Below, piece by piece: positions 25,924-33,277 of a stretch of DNA of 64,000 bases. Source of the DNA: JAWCQZ01 sp038869515 [NCBI: Halobacteria archaeon] (GTDB lineage Archaea; Halobacteriota; Syntropharchaeia; JACQPP01); assembly GCA_038869515.1 (NCBI GenBank), contig JAWCQZ010000002.1, positions 235,837 to 299,836 on the forward strand, written 5' to 3'. Made by a program: the position numbers and the translations under genes. The notes beneath the pieces are model-generated. The model did no database searches. It was not told where the DNA came from and saw nothing but the letters and a program-made list of their open reading frames with translations. Position 1 is the first letter of the stretch. Each line of letters starts with the position of its first letter.

Positions 25924-26283
25924 ATGTCCCCCTCTGAATCCTCCCGGTCCGGCTCCCCCGAGCCGTGGCGGGTCGCCGTGGCCGAGTTCCAGCGGGAGGT
26001 CCGCGCCCTCTACGGCCCCCGGCTGGTCCGGGTCATCCTGTATGGGTCGCGGGCCAGGGGCGACGCGGAGGAGGGGTCGGACATTGACCTGATGGTGGTT
26101 CTGAAGGACGCGGTCAATGTCTGGAGCGAGTTGGACCGGATGAACCCGATTTCCAGCCGTCTCTCCCTGGAGCACAATGTGGTGATTACGACCATTCCCA
26201 TCGAGGAGAGGGAGTACCAAGAGAGGCGCTCTCCTCTCTTGCTGAACGTCCGGCGCGAGGGGGTCCCGGTCGATGCGCTCTGA
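25924..26283 (+). CDS. MNT-type nucleotidyltransferase (antitoxin-like)
   Basis: A 119-residue minimal nucleotidyltransferase. ILYGSRARGDAEEGSDIDLMVVL carries the GSxxxG...DxD signature that binds NTP and metal. It overlaps the HEPN gene by 11 bp, the usual MNT-HEPN pair. In MntA-HepT systems the transferase adds AMP to the HEPN toxin and silences it. TTG 25915 is an alternative start. It lies 5 bp after RM copy 2. Confidence 0.88.
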   Translation: MSPSESSRSGSPEPWRVAVAEFQREVRALYGPRLVRVILYGSRARGDAEEGSDIDLMVVLKDAVNVWSELDRMNPISSRLSLEHNVVITTIPIEEREYQERRSPLLLNVRREGVPVDAL

Positions 26284-26653
26284 CATCGAGGAACTTGTGA
26301 CGAAGGGCCGAAGGAGCTTGGATGCGGCGCGCCTGATGCTTGAGAACGGCCACTACGACTTCTGCGCGTCGCGGGCGTACTACGCAATGTTTTACCTTGC
26401 GGAGGCGGCCCTGCTGACCCTGGACCTGTCCTACTCCAAGCACAGCGCCGTCATCTCCGCATTTGGAGAGCGCTTCATCAAGCCCGGCGTCTTCCCGCGG
26501 AATCTCCACGAATCTCTCCGGAAGGCATTCGAGAAACGGGGCATCGGCGACTACGAGTCCACGCCTTTTTCCAAAGAAGACGCCAGTCTCCTCCTTCGCT
26601 ATGCCCGGGAGTTCGTGGATTCGGTGACGGCCTACCTGGCGAAGCACGGTTGA
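26273..26653 (+). CDS. HEPN-domain protein (toxin-like)
   Basis: A 126-residue four-helix HEPN protein with the family's FCASRAYYAMFYLAEAALL helix near residue 35. HEPN proteins of this kind are often RNases. The classical RxxxxH motif of HepT cannot be assigned with certainty, so the catalytic state is unclear. It overlaps the MNT gene and is followed by RM copy 3. Confidence 0.85.
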   Translation: MRSDIEELVTKGRRSLDAARLMLENGHYDFCASRAYYAMFYLAEAALLTLDLSYSKHSAVISAFGERFIKPGVFPRNLHESLRKAFEKRGIGDYESTPFSKEDASLLLRYAREFVDSVTAYLAKHG

Positions 26654-26684
26654 TGACCGTCCAAAGCGTGATGCGCGATGCAAT

Positions 26685-26917
26685 CCGCCCCATATCCCCC
26701 TCCAACCCCTCCGACAAAAAAGCCCACGCCGAACTGGTGCGGCTCGTGGCCCGGCATGCTGGAGTTGCGCAGGCGGCGCTCTCGGCCCCCGACCCCCGCG
26801 TTGCGAAACGCAAACGGGGCGGGTCGGGGGCCTCGGCCCCTCCCCGGGTCGGCGGAGCGGGAGCGCGTCACGCGCGAGATTGACGCGGTGGACCGGCGGA
26901 TTGACGAAATCGTCTAC
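26685..26917 (+). pseudogene. Partial copy of the RM gene 3' end (copy 3)
   Basis: The DNA again matches the RM 3' end, starting earlier than copy 2 (IRPISPSNPSDKKAHAELVRLV) and stopping at DEIVY, before the YGITEEER end. It carries the same perfect palindrome as copy 2 (26784-26832). At the place where copy 2 holds the double hairpin, copy 3 has GTGGCCCGGCATG against GTGGACCGCATG in the intact gene: one extra base that breaks the frame. This looks like the scar of a lost element. Confidence 0.75.
26784..26832. repeat. Perfect palindromic element in RM copy 3
   Basis: Same 49-bp element as at 25722-25770, with arms GGCCCCCGACCC and GGGTCGGGGGCC. Confidence 0.8.
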
Positions 26918-27136
26918 AAGAACGCCGCAGGGAAGAGGGTCGCCATCCCGCGCGAGCGCAAGGGCGCGCCCGCTAACCCCCGTCGGGGCCACTCGACGGG
27001 CCGCGGCGCTCTTAAACCGCCCCGAACGCTCGCGTGGCTCGCGCTCATCGCAATACTGCCGCCTGCGGGCGCCTTCGTGCGGCGGCCCTTGCTATTGCGA
27101 AGGGATTTTCACTGGAATCAGTCAGAGTCCTCTGAG
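26918..27136. other. Right border of the island, palindrome-rich spacer
   Basis: No gene is seen. The stretch contains short GC inverted repeats (GGGCGCGCCC; GTCGGGGCCACTCGAC) and ends with an AT-richer section (GCTATTGCGAAGGGATTTTC) just before the meaB start. The promoter of meaB may lie here, but no clear TATA box is visible. Confidence 0.4.
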
Positions 27137-28108
27137 ATGACCGTCAACAAAACCAAATCCGACCTCCCCCCCCTCCTCTCCGCCCTCCGCCGCGGCGACA
27201 AGCGCGCCGTCGCCCGGCTCATCACCCTCATCGAGAACGACCACGACGCGGCCCGGGAAATTGTCAAGGCCATCTACCCGCTCACCGGCAAGGCCCACAT
27301 CGTCGGCGTCACCGGCCCCCCGGGGGCGGGCAAGTCCACCCTCATCGACGTCCTGGTCAAGCACTACCGGAAGGCGGGAAAATCGGTGGCGGTGGTCGCG
27401 GTGGACGTCTCATCCCCCTTCACCGGCGGCGCGTTTCTGGGCGACCGTCTCCGCATGGCCTCGGCCCAAGACCCCGAGGTCTTCGTGCGCTCCATGGGGA
27501 GCCGGGGCGCGGTCGGGGGTCTCGCCCGGGCGACCCGGGACGCGATTCGGGTGCTCGACGCGGCGGGCCGGGACGTGATTTTTGTCGAGACCGTCGGCAC
27601 GGGCCAGGACGAAGTGGACATCATGAACGCCGCCCACACCTGCCTCCTGGTCGCGGTGCCGGGCCTGGGCGACGAAATCCAGGCCAGCAAGGCCGGCTCG
27701 ATGGAAATTGCCGACCTCTTTGTGGTGAACAAGTCCGACCGGGAGGGGGCGGACAAGGCGGCCCGGGAACTCCAGGAGATGGTCCATCTCGGGCCGAAGC
27801 GCGACTGGACGCCTCCGGTCCTCAAGGCGGCGGCGTTGAAGGGGGAGGGCGTCGCGGAGGTGGCCTCTGCCCTGGAGGAGCACCGGAGGTTCCTCGGGTC
27901 GCGCATGGGCGAGTGGCGGCGGCGGACGGCGGAGGCGGAGGTGCGGGACCTGGTCCGGGGCCTGGTGGAGGCGCGGCTGGCGGACCTGAAGGGGAGCCCG
28001 GAGACGCGCAAGGTGGTGGAGCTGGTTGCGGCGAAGAAGGCGGACCCCTACACCGCTGCGGAAGAGACCCTCCGCAAAATCAACTCCGGGAAGCCTAAGC
28101 GGGCTTGA
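27137..28108 (+). CDS. meaB: Methylmalonyl-CoA mutase-associated GTPase MeaB (ArgK family)
   Basis: A 323-residue G3E GTPase. Walker A is GVTGPPGAGKSTLIDVL near residue 57; the family pattern AVDVSSPFTGGAFLGDRLRM follows; then ETVGTGQDEVDI, and the base motif VVNKSD. It loads and protects adenosylcobalamin in the mutase. It would be expected next to the mutase genes; here the 6.5-kb island separates them. ATG 27137 starts the conserved region. Confidence 0.93.
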   Translation: MTVNKTKSDLPPLLSALRRGDKRAVARLITLIENDHDAAREIVKAIYPLTGKAHIVGVTGPPGAGKSTLIDVLVKHYRKAGKSVAVVAVDVSSPFTGGAFLGDRLRMASAQDPEVFVRSMGSRGAVGGLARATRDAIRVLDAAGRDVIFVETVGTGQDEVDIMNAAHTCLLVAVPGLGDEIQASKAGSMEIADLFVVNKSDREGADKAARELQEMVHLGPKRDWTPPVLKAAALKGEGVAEVASALEEHRRFLGSRMGEWRRRTAEAEVRDLVRGLVEARLADLKGSPETRKVVELVAAKKADPYTAAEETLRKINSGKPKRA

Positions 28109-28955
28109 CCAAGAACGCCAGCGCGACGAGCGTCGTCGTGTTGTAGAGCATGTGGGCCGCCACGGGGGCGAAGATGCTCCCCGACCGCTCGTAGACCCAC
28201 GCCAGGACGGCCCCGAACGCTACGATGATGGGCAGGACCACCGGGTCCCCGTGGACAACCGCCCAGGCGAGCCCGCTGAGGAGGGCCGCGCTCCAGAAGG
28301 CCGCGCGGGGCCCCCGGCCCCGGCCGAGCCACGCCCGCAGCGCGCGGTGGAAGAACCCCCGGAAGACCAGCTCCTCGGCCGCCGGGGCGAGGAGGCCCGC
28401 GACCGGGATGGCGAATGCGAGGAACTCGGGCCGGGCGAGGAGCCCGGTGAGCCGGGACTGGAGGCTGTCGTCGAACCGCTTGACCCCCTCCGCCCCGGCC
28501 ACAGCCCGGATTCCGACCTCGAGGGCCGCGGAGACCCCAAGGATGAGGGCGAACCCGAGAAGGCCCCAGGCGAGGGGGCGTGCTCCGGGCCGCCCCCGGA
28601 GCCCCTTCGCGTCCCCGAAGGTGTTCCGGTGGGCGATGACCGAGAGGGGGATGGCGACCCCGGCCGACGCGGCAGCCCCCGAGAGGAGGACCGCGGCGGT
28701 CCACCCCTCCCCGAGCCCCGGGAGGCCCGCCCCCGGTCCGGCGGCAGGCGTCCCCAGGAGGCCGTTCAGCAGGGCCCCCGGGTCGCCCCCCGCCGCGACC
28801 CAGGCGAACGTGACCACGGCGCCGGCCACCATCTGGGCCCCGAAGAAGGCCGCGATGAGGATGAGGCCCCAGACGGCGGGGTGGAGGGCGCGGCCGTCGG
28901 GGGTCGCGGGGGGCGGACCCGCCTCCGCCGGAGGGCCTGCAGGCTCGTCCGCCAT
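28095..28955 (-). CDS. CPBP-family intramembrane metalloprotease (CAAX-like)
   Basis: A 286-residue membrane protein with about seven hydrophobic segments. The CPBP motif EELVFRGFFHRAL lies near residue 190, followed by WAVVHGDPVV and PVAAHMLYNTT, giving the EExxxR, His and HxxxN-type residues of the family. The first 30 residues are Pro/Ala-rich. Its start directly abuts the ilvN stop. It may process prenylated or secreted peptides; the target is unknown. Confidence 0.85.
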   Translation of the reverse strand: MADEPAGPPAEAGPPPATPDGRALHPAVWGLILIAAFFGAQMVAGAVVTFAWVAAGGDPGALLNGLLGTPAAGPGAGLPGLGEGWTAAVLLSGAAASAGVAIPLSVIAHRNTFGDAKGLRGRPGARPLAWGLLGFALILGVSAALEVGIRAVAGAEGVKRFDDSLQSRLTGLLARPEFLAFAIPVAGLLAPAAEELVFRGFFHRALRAWLGRGRGPRAAFWSAALLSGLAWAVVHGDPVVLPIIVAFGAVLAWVYERSGSIFAPVAAHMLYNTTTLVALAFLVKPA

Positions 28956-29489
28956 CTACGCCGGCTTCGCGCCCTTCTTCGGCTCCGTGCCGTTGGCCGG
29001 AGACCGCTCCGCCTTGGCCCCGCGGCTGATCGCAGTCTTTCCCGTCCGGGCGGTCTCCTCGATGCCGAACTTCGACATCAGGGCGAGAAAGGCCTCCACC
29101 TTGCTGTCGTCTCCGGTCAGTTCGATGGTGATGGTGCGCGCCGCTACGTCCACGATGCGGGCGCGGAAGATGTCCACCAACTGGAGAATTTCGGGCCGGC
29201 TCTTCTCGTCGGCCCGGACCTTGGCGAGAACCAGCTCACGCTCCACGATGGAGCCCGGGGGCATGTCCACGATCTTGATGACGTCGATGAGTTTGTAGAG
29301 CTGCTTCTTCACCTGCTCCACGTGGCGCTGGTCGCCGTCCACCACCAGGGTCATGCGGCTGACCCCCGCCTCCTGGGTGGGCCCGACCGAGACCGAGGCG
29401 ATGTTGAACCCCCGGCGCCGGAAGAGCCCGGAGACGCGCGCCATGACGCCCGGCTTGTCCTCGACGAGGACCGCAAGGACCGATTTCAT
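28956..29489 (-). CDS. ilvN: Acetolactate synthase regulatory subunit
   Basis: A 177-residue protein with an N-terminal ACT domain (LAVLVEDKPGVMARVSGLFRRRGFNIASVSV) and the typical second domain (ELVLAKVRADEKSRPEILQLVDIFRARIVDV). It binds valine and modulates acetolactate synthase in branched-chain amino acid synthesis. The catalytic subunit is not in this window. The C-terminal 25 residues are a basic low-complexity tail. Confidence 0.92.
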   Translation of the reverse strand: MKSVLAVLVEDKPGVMARVSGLFRRRGFNIASVSVGPTQEAGVSRMTLVVDGDQRHVEQVKKQLYKLIDVIKIVDMPPGSIVERELVLAKVRADEKSRPEILQLVDIFRARIVDVAARTITIELTGDDSKVEAFLALMSKFGIEETARTGKTAISRGAKAERSPANGTEPKKGAKPA

Positions 29490-29512
29490 CGTGGGATTCC
29501 GTGAGTGGGGCC

Positions 29513-29524
29513 GGTATTAACGAT
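29513..29524 (-). promoter_or_regulatory. TATA-like box for ilvN
   Basis: On the minus strand the box reads CGTTAATACCGG, about 30 bp before the ilvN start. It overlaps the end of the acyltransferase gene. Confidence 0.45.
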
Positions 29525-30749
29525 TCCGCGGCTTTTTCGGCATCCCCGGGCGGATTCCGTCACGGTCCATCACCGCGCCCTTCGGGACGCTCCGGGTCAC
29601 GAAGGAGTAGGGGTGGAGGCGGGCGCCGTCGCCCACCACGGTCCCGGGCACCAGGCAGGTCCCCGGCTCCAGGACCGCCCGCTTGCCGATCTTCACATCG
29701 CCGATGCGGAGCCGCCCGACGAGCCCCTCGTGGGCGAGGAGGACGCACCGCTGGCGGATGACCGCGCCGTCGCCCACCGAGATGCGCTCCGGGAAGAAGG
29801 AGTCGAAGAAGACGCCGGGCTCGATGCGCGCCCCCTCGCCGACCCGGACGCCGGCCATCCGGAGGAGGCGGTTCCGGGTCTCGTAGTCCGTGCTCTCCAG
29901 CCGCTGGAGGGCGAGCCAGAGATTGTTCATGCCGAACCGGAGGGGCCTCCACATCGGGTCCTCGGAGCGCGGCGGCTTCTGGACGATCATCCGCCACCAC
30001 TGGGTCAGGTCGTAGGGCAGCTCCTCCACTTTGCGGCGGCTCACCGCAGGCCGGGCCTTTCGGGGGGCGCGCTTCTCCCCCGCGAGTCCCCGCGCCACCG
30101 TCTCGCGGTCGAGGTCGGAGGCGAGCACCCCCGGGGTCACCGCGGCCCGGTCGCCGATGGCGGTTCCGGGCAGGAGAATCGTGCCGAAGGAGATGAGCGC
30201 CTCGCGCCCGACGGTCACCGGGCCGACGAAGAGCTCCCCGTCCACCACTTCGTGGGTGAAGAGGCAGGCGCCCATGCCGAGGATGGAACGGTCGCCGACG
30301 GTGATGAGTTCGGGGAAGACCGCGTCGATGGTGTTGTAGTAGGTGAGGACCGCGTCCCGGCCCACGGAGGCCCCGAGGGCCCGGAGGTGGGCCACCTTCG
30401 CCTCGGGAAGGCCGGCGGAGAGGTAGTCGAGGTCGCTCCGCAGTTTCAGGCGGCCCGTGGTCGTCGCCTCCTCGAACCGCTTCCGCTCCGCGGGGGTCGC
30501 CGGCCGGGTGCGGCGCGGCCCCTGCCCCTTCGCGCTGGAGCGGGCGTTCGCGAGCAGCTCCTCCACGAGGGCCTTCTGCCGCTTCTCCAGCTCCCCCGCT
30601 GCGTCCTCCGGCATCCGGGGGATTCCCGGGAAGGCGGAGGGGGGAGGGACCAGGAGGGGGTGGAAGTGGGGGACGTGGCGGAGGAGGGGGTAGAGGTCGA
30701 ACAGGGGGGCGAGGGGCCCCTCCTCGACTCCCTTTGCAGGCTTCGCCAT
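29517..30749 (-). CDS. Acyltransferase-like protein with two hexapeptide-repeat (left-handed beta-helix) domains
   Basis: A 410-residue protein. Two blocks of hexapeptide repeats are visible: about residues 120-215 (SVGRDAVLTYYNT... VGDRSILGMGA... IGDRAAVTPG) and about 295-390 (VGEGARIEPGVFFD... VGDGAVIRQRCVL... IGKRAVLEPG). Such folds transfer acetyl or acyl groups to sugars or lipids. The first 100 residues hold no known domain. The target is not evident from neighbours. Confidence 0.72.
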   Translation of the reverse strand: MAKPAKGVEEGPLAPLFDLYPLLRHVPHFHPLLVPPPSAFPGIPRMPEDAAGELEKRQKALVEELLANARSSAKGQGPRRTRPATPAERKRFEEATTTGRLKLRSDLDYLSAGLPEAKVAHLRALGASVGRDAVLTYYNTIDAVFPELITVGDRSILGMGACLFTHEVVDGELFVGPVTVGREALISFGTILLPGTAIGDRAAVTPGVLASDLDRETVARGLAGEKRAPRKARPAVSRRKVEELPYDLTQWWRMIVQKPPRSEDPMWRPLRFGMNNLWLALQRLESTDYETRNRLLRMAGVRVGEGARIEPGVFFDSFFPERISVGDGAVIRQRCVLLAHEGLVGRLRIGDVKIGKRAVLEPGTCLVPGTVVGDGARLHPYSFVTRSVPKGAVMDRDGIRPGMPKKPRNR

Positions 30750-30861
30750 GGAGACCCTGTTTTCGGCTCTGCTAAAGAACCCTGCCTTTCACGGCTTTCG
30801 CAGCGGTAGTGACCGCGTGGATATTCGGGGGAGGGGGCGCACAGCTCCCCCCCGGCGGCAG

Positions 30862-31197
30862 TTAGCCGTACATCGGCCCCGTCTTCTCCCTCTCTATTTT
30901 CAGGAACTCCTCGATGTAGTGGAGGACGTCGAAGTTCTCCAGCGCCGAGCCCTGGGCGGCGTGGGTGTAGTTCTTCCCCCGCTTCACCAGGGAGCGGGCG
31001 TCCCGGTAGAGGAGGAGGAAGTGGCTCAGGGGCAGGATGTCGCGGAACACCTTCCGGTTCTTCCGGTAGGAGAACTCCACCTCGACCTCCTCCCACTCGC
31101 TCTCGGACATGGTCTCCTCGTCCACGTCCGACATCCGGGTCGAGCGGGAGGCCTCGACTACGATTCCATACTTCGGATCGATGTCCTTCATGCGCAT
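30862..31197 (-). CDS. Conserved small acidic protein, unknown
   Basis: A 111-residue protein with an acidic central stretch (SDVDEETMSESEWEEVEVE) and a helical C-terminal half. I do not recognise it. A good TATA-like box (31221-31230) lies the right distance upstream, and the codon use is normal, so it is probably expressed. Confidence 0.65.
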   Translation of the reverse strand: MRMKDIDPKYGIVVEASRSTRMSDVDEETMSESEWEEVEVEFSYRKNRKVFRDILPLSHFLLLYRDARSLVKRGKNYTHAAQGSALENFDVLHYIEEFLKIEREKTGPMYG

Positions 31198-31220
31198 CTT
31201 CCGACACCCGGTGGGCGCAG

Positions 31221-31230
31221 GATATATCTT
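31221..31230 (-). promoter_or_regulatory. TATA-like box
   Basis: AAGATATATC on the minus strand, about 28 bp before the start at 31197. Confidence 0.6.
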
Positions 31231-31247
31231 TGTGCAGGAAATTATAG

Positions 31248-31301
31248 CGCGGAACCCCGCCCTCCGCTCGCGCTTCGCGCTCGCTCCGGGCGGGTTCCGC
31301 G
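31248..31301. repeat. Inverted repeat with a CGC-rich loop
   Basis: CGCGGAACCCCGCCC (31248-31262) pairs with GGGCGGGTTCCGCG (31288-31301) with one bulged base. The loop is itself a repeat of CGCTCGCG-type units. Confidence 0.65.
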
Positions 31302-31353
31302 AGTGGAGACCCCCGGGACCCCGTGTGCAGGGGGAGGCCCCGGGGGTGGACCT

Positions 31354-31392
31354 GCCGCTTTCCGCGCGGGCTCCGCCCGCGCGGAAAGCGGC
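31354..31392. repeat. 18-bp perfect hairpin
   Basis: GCCGCTTTCCGCGCGGGC (31354-31371), a 3-nt TCC loop, then the exact complement (31375-31392). It has the same TCC loop as the hairpin at 6613-6653. Confidence 0.75.
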
Positions 31393-31786
31393 CTATGTTC
31401 TTCGCACCTCTCCCGGGCCCCCCGTGCCGCTTTTCGGCCTCGGGCAGGATGTCGGCCCGTCTTCCCCACGCCGCAACGGAAGTCAATTAAACCTTTAGAA
31501 TCAGAGTGTAAAGAAAAATCTGTTAAACTTTAGAACATCGTAGAAGAGTTGTTATAATAGGCCACATAAAGAATGTTTTTAAAGACATATTATGCCTCGA
31601 GCTTTCGGCACCCCGAAATACTCCGGATCCCCGCCCTTTCTGAGTCCATTCCCGGCATTCCCGGGAGTCCGCGGTTTGCGGGGGGCGGACCTGTGAACGA
31701 AGTCCGAGCCCCATCGGAAACCCTCTCGCACTGGGTTGCGTCGGGGGCCGAGAGGAGGCGGAGTCCATCTCCCCTCCCGGCGGCGA

Positions 31787-32689
31787 TCAGAGCAGGTCCA
31801 TGGGGCTCTTGACTTTCTTCAGCTCCTCGGCGGAGACCTGGGTGTAGCGCTGGGTCGTGCTCAGGTTGGCGTGGCCCAGGAGCTCCTGGATCTTCCGGAT
31901 GTCGGTCCCCGCCTCGAGGAGGTGGGTGGCGAAGGAGTGGCGGAGGGTGTGGGGGGTGACCGGCTTGGGGATTCCGGCCCTCTTTGCGGCTGCGGATATC
32001 GCTTTTTGGATGGCGGAGGGGTGGAGGTGACTCCCGTTGCGGCCCGGGAAGAGCCACGGCGAGTCGTGCCGCTTCAAGTGGCGCTGGAGGGGCCCCCGGA
32101 GGCTCTCCGGCAGGACGAGGAGGCGGTCCTTGGCCCCCTTGCCCTTGCGGACCCACCCGACGCGCTCCGCGAGGTCGAGGTCCCCGACCTTCAGGGCCGC
32201 GCACTCCGACACGCGGAGCCCCGTGGCGTAGAGCATGGAGGCGAGGAGCCGGTCCCTCGGGTTCTCCAGGGCCCCCAGGAGGCCCCTCACCTCCTCCCTG
32301 GAGAGGACCACGGGCAGCTTCTTCTCGGCCTTCGGGGTCCTGACCTTCTGGAGGTCCCGACCCACCACCTCGGCGAAGTAGAAGCGGAGGGCCGCCCGGA
32401 TGAGGTTCAGGGACTGGGGGGAGAGGCCGCGCTCCATCTCCCCGGCCAGGAAGGCCTTGATTTCGGCCTCCGAGGCCTTCCGGGGGTCGCGGACCTTCGC
32501 GAGGAATTTGGAGGTCCAGAAGGTGTAGGCCTTCGCCGTCCTCGGGCTGAAGCCCCGGATCTTCAACTCGGTCGTTAGCGCCTGGAGGTCCGCGGGCTCC
32601 GCGCTCCCCGCCCGCCCCCCGCCGCTCCGTTGCGCCTCCGGCGGGCCCTCGGGGGGCCGCGCCGGGGCCTCGAAACCCGCTCGTGCCAT
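31787..32689 (-). CDS. xerA: XerA-type tyrosine recombinase
   Basis: A 300-residue integrase. A SAM-like N-terminal domain (FSPRTAKAYTFWTSKFL...) is followed by the catalytic domain with the R in ATGLRVSECAAL, K in KGKGAKDR, H-x-x-R in TPHTLRHSFATHL, H in LLGHANLSTTQ and the nucleophile Tyr in RYTQVS. The size and single-gene context suit the archaeal chromosome-resolution enzyme XerA more than a plasmid integrase. ATG 32689 is about 37 bp from a TATA-like box; GTG 32713 is an alternative start. A dif-like site lies just upstream. Confidence 0.88.
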   Translation of the reverse strand: MARAGFEAPARPPEGPPEAQRSGGGRAGSAEPADLQALTTELKIRGFSPRTAKAYTFWTSKFLAKVRDPRKASEAEIKAFLAGEMERGLSPQSLNLIRAALRFYFAEVVGRDLQKVRTPKAEKKLPVVLSREEVRGLLGALENPRDRLLASMLYATGLRVSECAALKVGDLDLAERVGWVRKGKGAKDRLLVLPESLRGPLQRHLKRHDSPWLFPGRNGSHLHPSAIQKAISAAAKRAGIPKPVTPHTLRHSFATHLLEAGTDIRKIQELLGHANLSTTQRYTQVSAEELKKVKSPMDLL

Positions 32690-32720
32690 GCGCCCGTCCC
32701 GGAGCCTGGGCACGGCGCCA

Positions 32721-32730
32721 CGATATACTT
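32721..32730 (-). promoter_or_regulatory. TATA-like box for xerA
   Basis: AAGTATATCG on the minus strand lies about 37 bp before ATG 32689 and next to the dif-like site. Confidence 0.45.
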
Positions 32731-32757
32731 GTCTGTATAATCTACCTTATACCGACT
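32730..32757. other. Candidate dif site (XerA recombination site)
   Basis: Two 11-bp arms flank a 6-bp spacer TCTACC (32741-32746). Left arm TGTCTGTATAA (32730-32740) and the complement of the right arm (AGTCGGTATAA) match at 9 of 11 positions. The centre TATAATCTACCTTATA follows the same plan as the dif site I remember from Pyrococcus abyssi (TATAATCGGCCTTATA). It is 41 bp upstream of the xerA start codon. Confidence 0.65.
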
Positions 32758-33277
32758 TTTTGCGCGTGGAATCCGTTTCGATGCGGCTCGGGGCCCGAAC
32801 CCCCCTCGGAGCTGCGGGGGCGCGGCCCCCGATGGGGCTCTCCTGGCCCTCCGGCCCCCGGGGGGCGGGCTCCCCAGGGGCGGCCCGCGGCGCGCCCGGA
32901 GGGCCGGCACTTCCGGCCCCGCGGTCCGCTCTCGAATCGCCCGACCCCCTCCGCGTTCCGGAAGGCCTGCGGCCCCCCTCTCTCCGGGCCCCCGCCGCCG
33001 GGGCGCGCGGACCCCCCCCGACGTCACGGCCGCTCCGGCCCGTCCAGAGCCGGCTACCTCCCCCTCTGCCCCCCTCAAGCAATTTCGGCGCACCGAAGGT
33101 CTCTGCGTCAATATATTTAATGTGAAACAATTGTTACAAAGTGTTCATTGTAATGCATAATTTATAAAACAGTCGTTATAACAAGACTAATTTATGATAT
33201 ATTATTTTCGACAGCCCGAAAAACCATTCCATGCTGTTTCCAGAAACCGCCACCCGCGGCCGGCGCCAGGCCGCCCC
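32758..33277. other. Non-coding stretch: GC-rich core followed by an AT-rich island
   Basis: 32760-33080 is very GC-rich, full of possible stems, and encodes no convincing protein. 33105-33225 is strongly AT-rich and contains TTAAATATATTGAC (minus strand, 33108-33121), a TTACAA...TTGTAA repeat and GTTATAAC. A structured RNA in the GC-rich part is possible. Confidence 0.5.

Larger units (their letters stand above)
31198..31786. other. Intergenic region with clustered palindromes and an AT-rich island
   Basis: No gene is seen. 31221-31230 is a TATA-like box for the gene on the minus strand. Then follow three inverted repeats (31248-31301, 31309-31346, 31354-31392). 31486-31600 is markedly AT-rich. 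The end of xerA follows at 31787. Confidence 0.6.

Noticed and set aside
32760-33080. SRP RNA or RNase P RNA
   Set aside because: No conserved core motif of either RNA could be identified by eye on either strand.
32683-33125. Plus-strand frames of about 145 residues between xerA and tbp
   Set aside because: Their products are low-complexity Pro/Gly/Arg-rich and they include the dif-like site; non-coding sequence is more likely.
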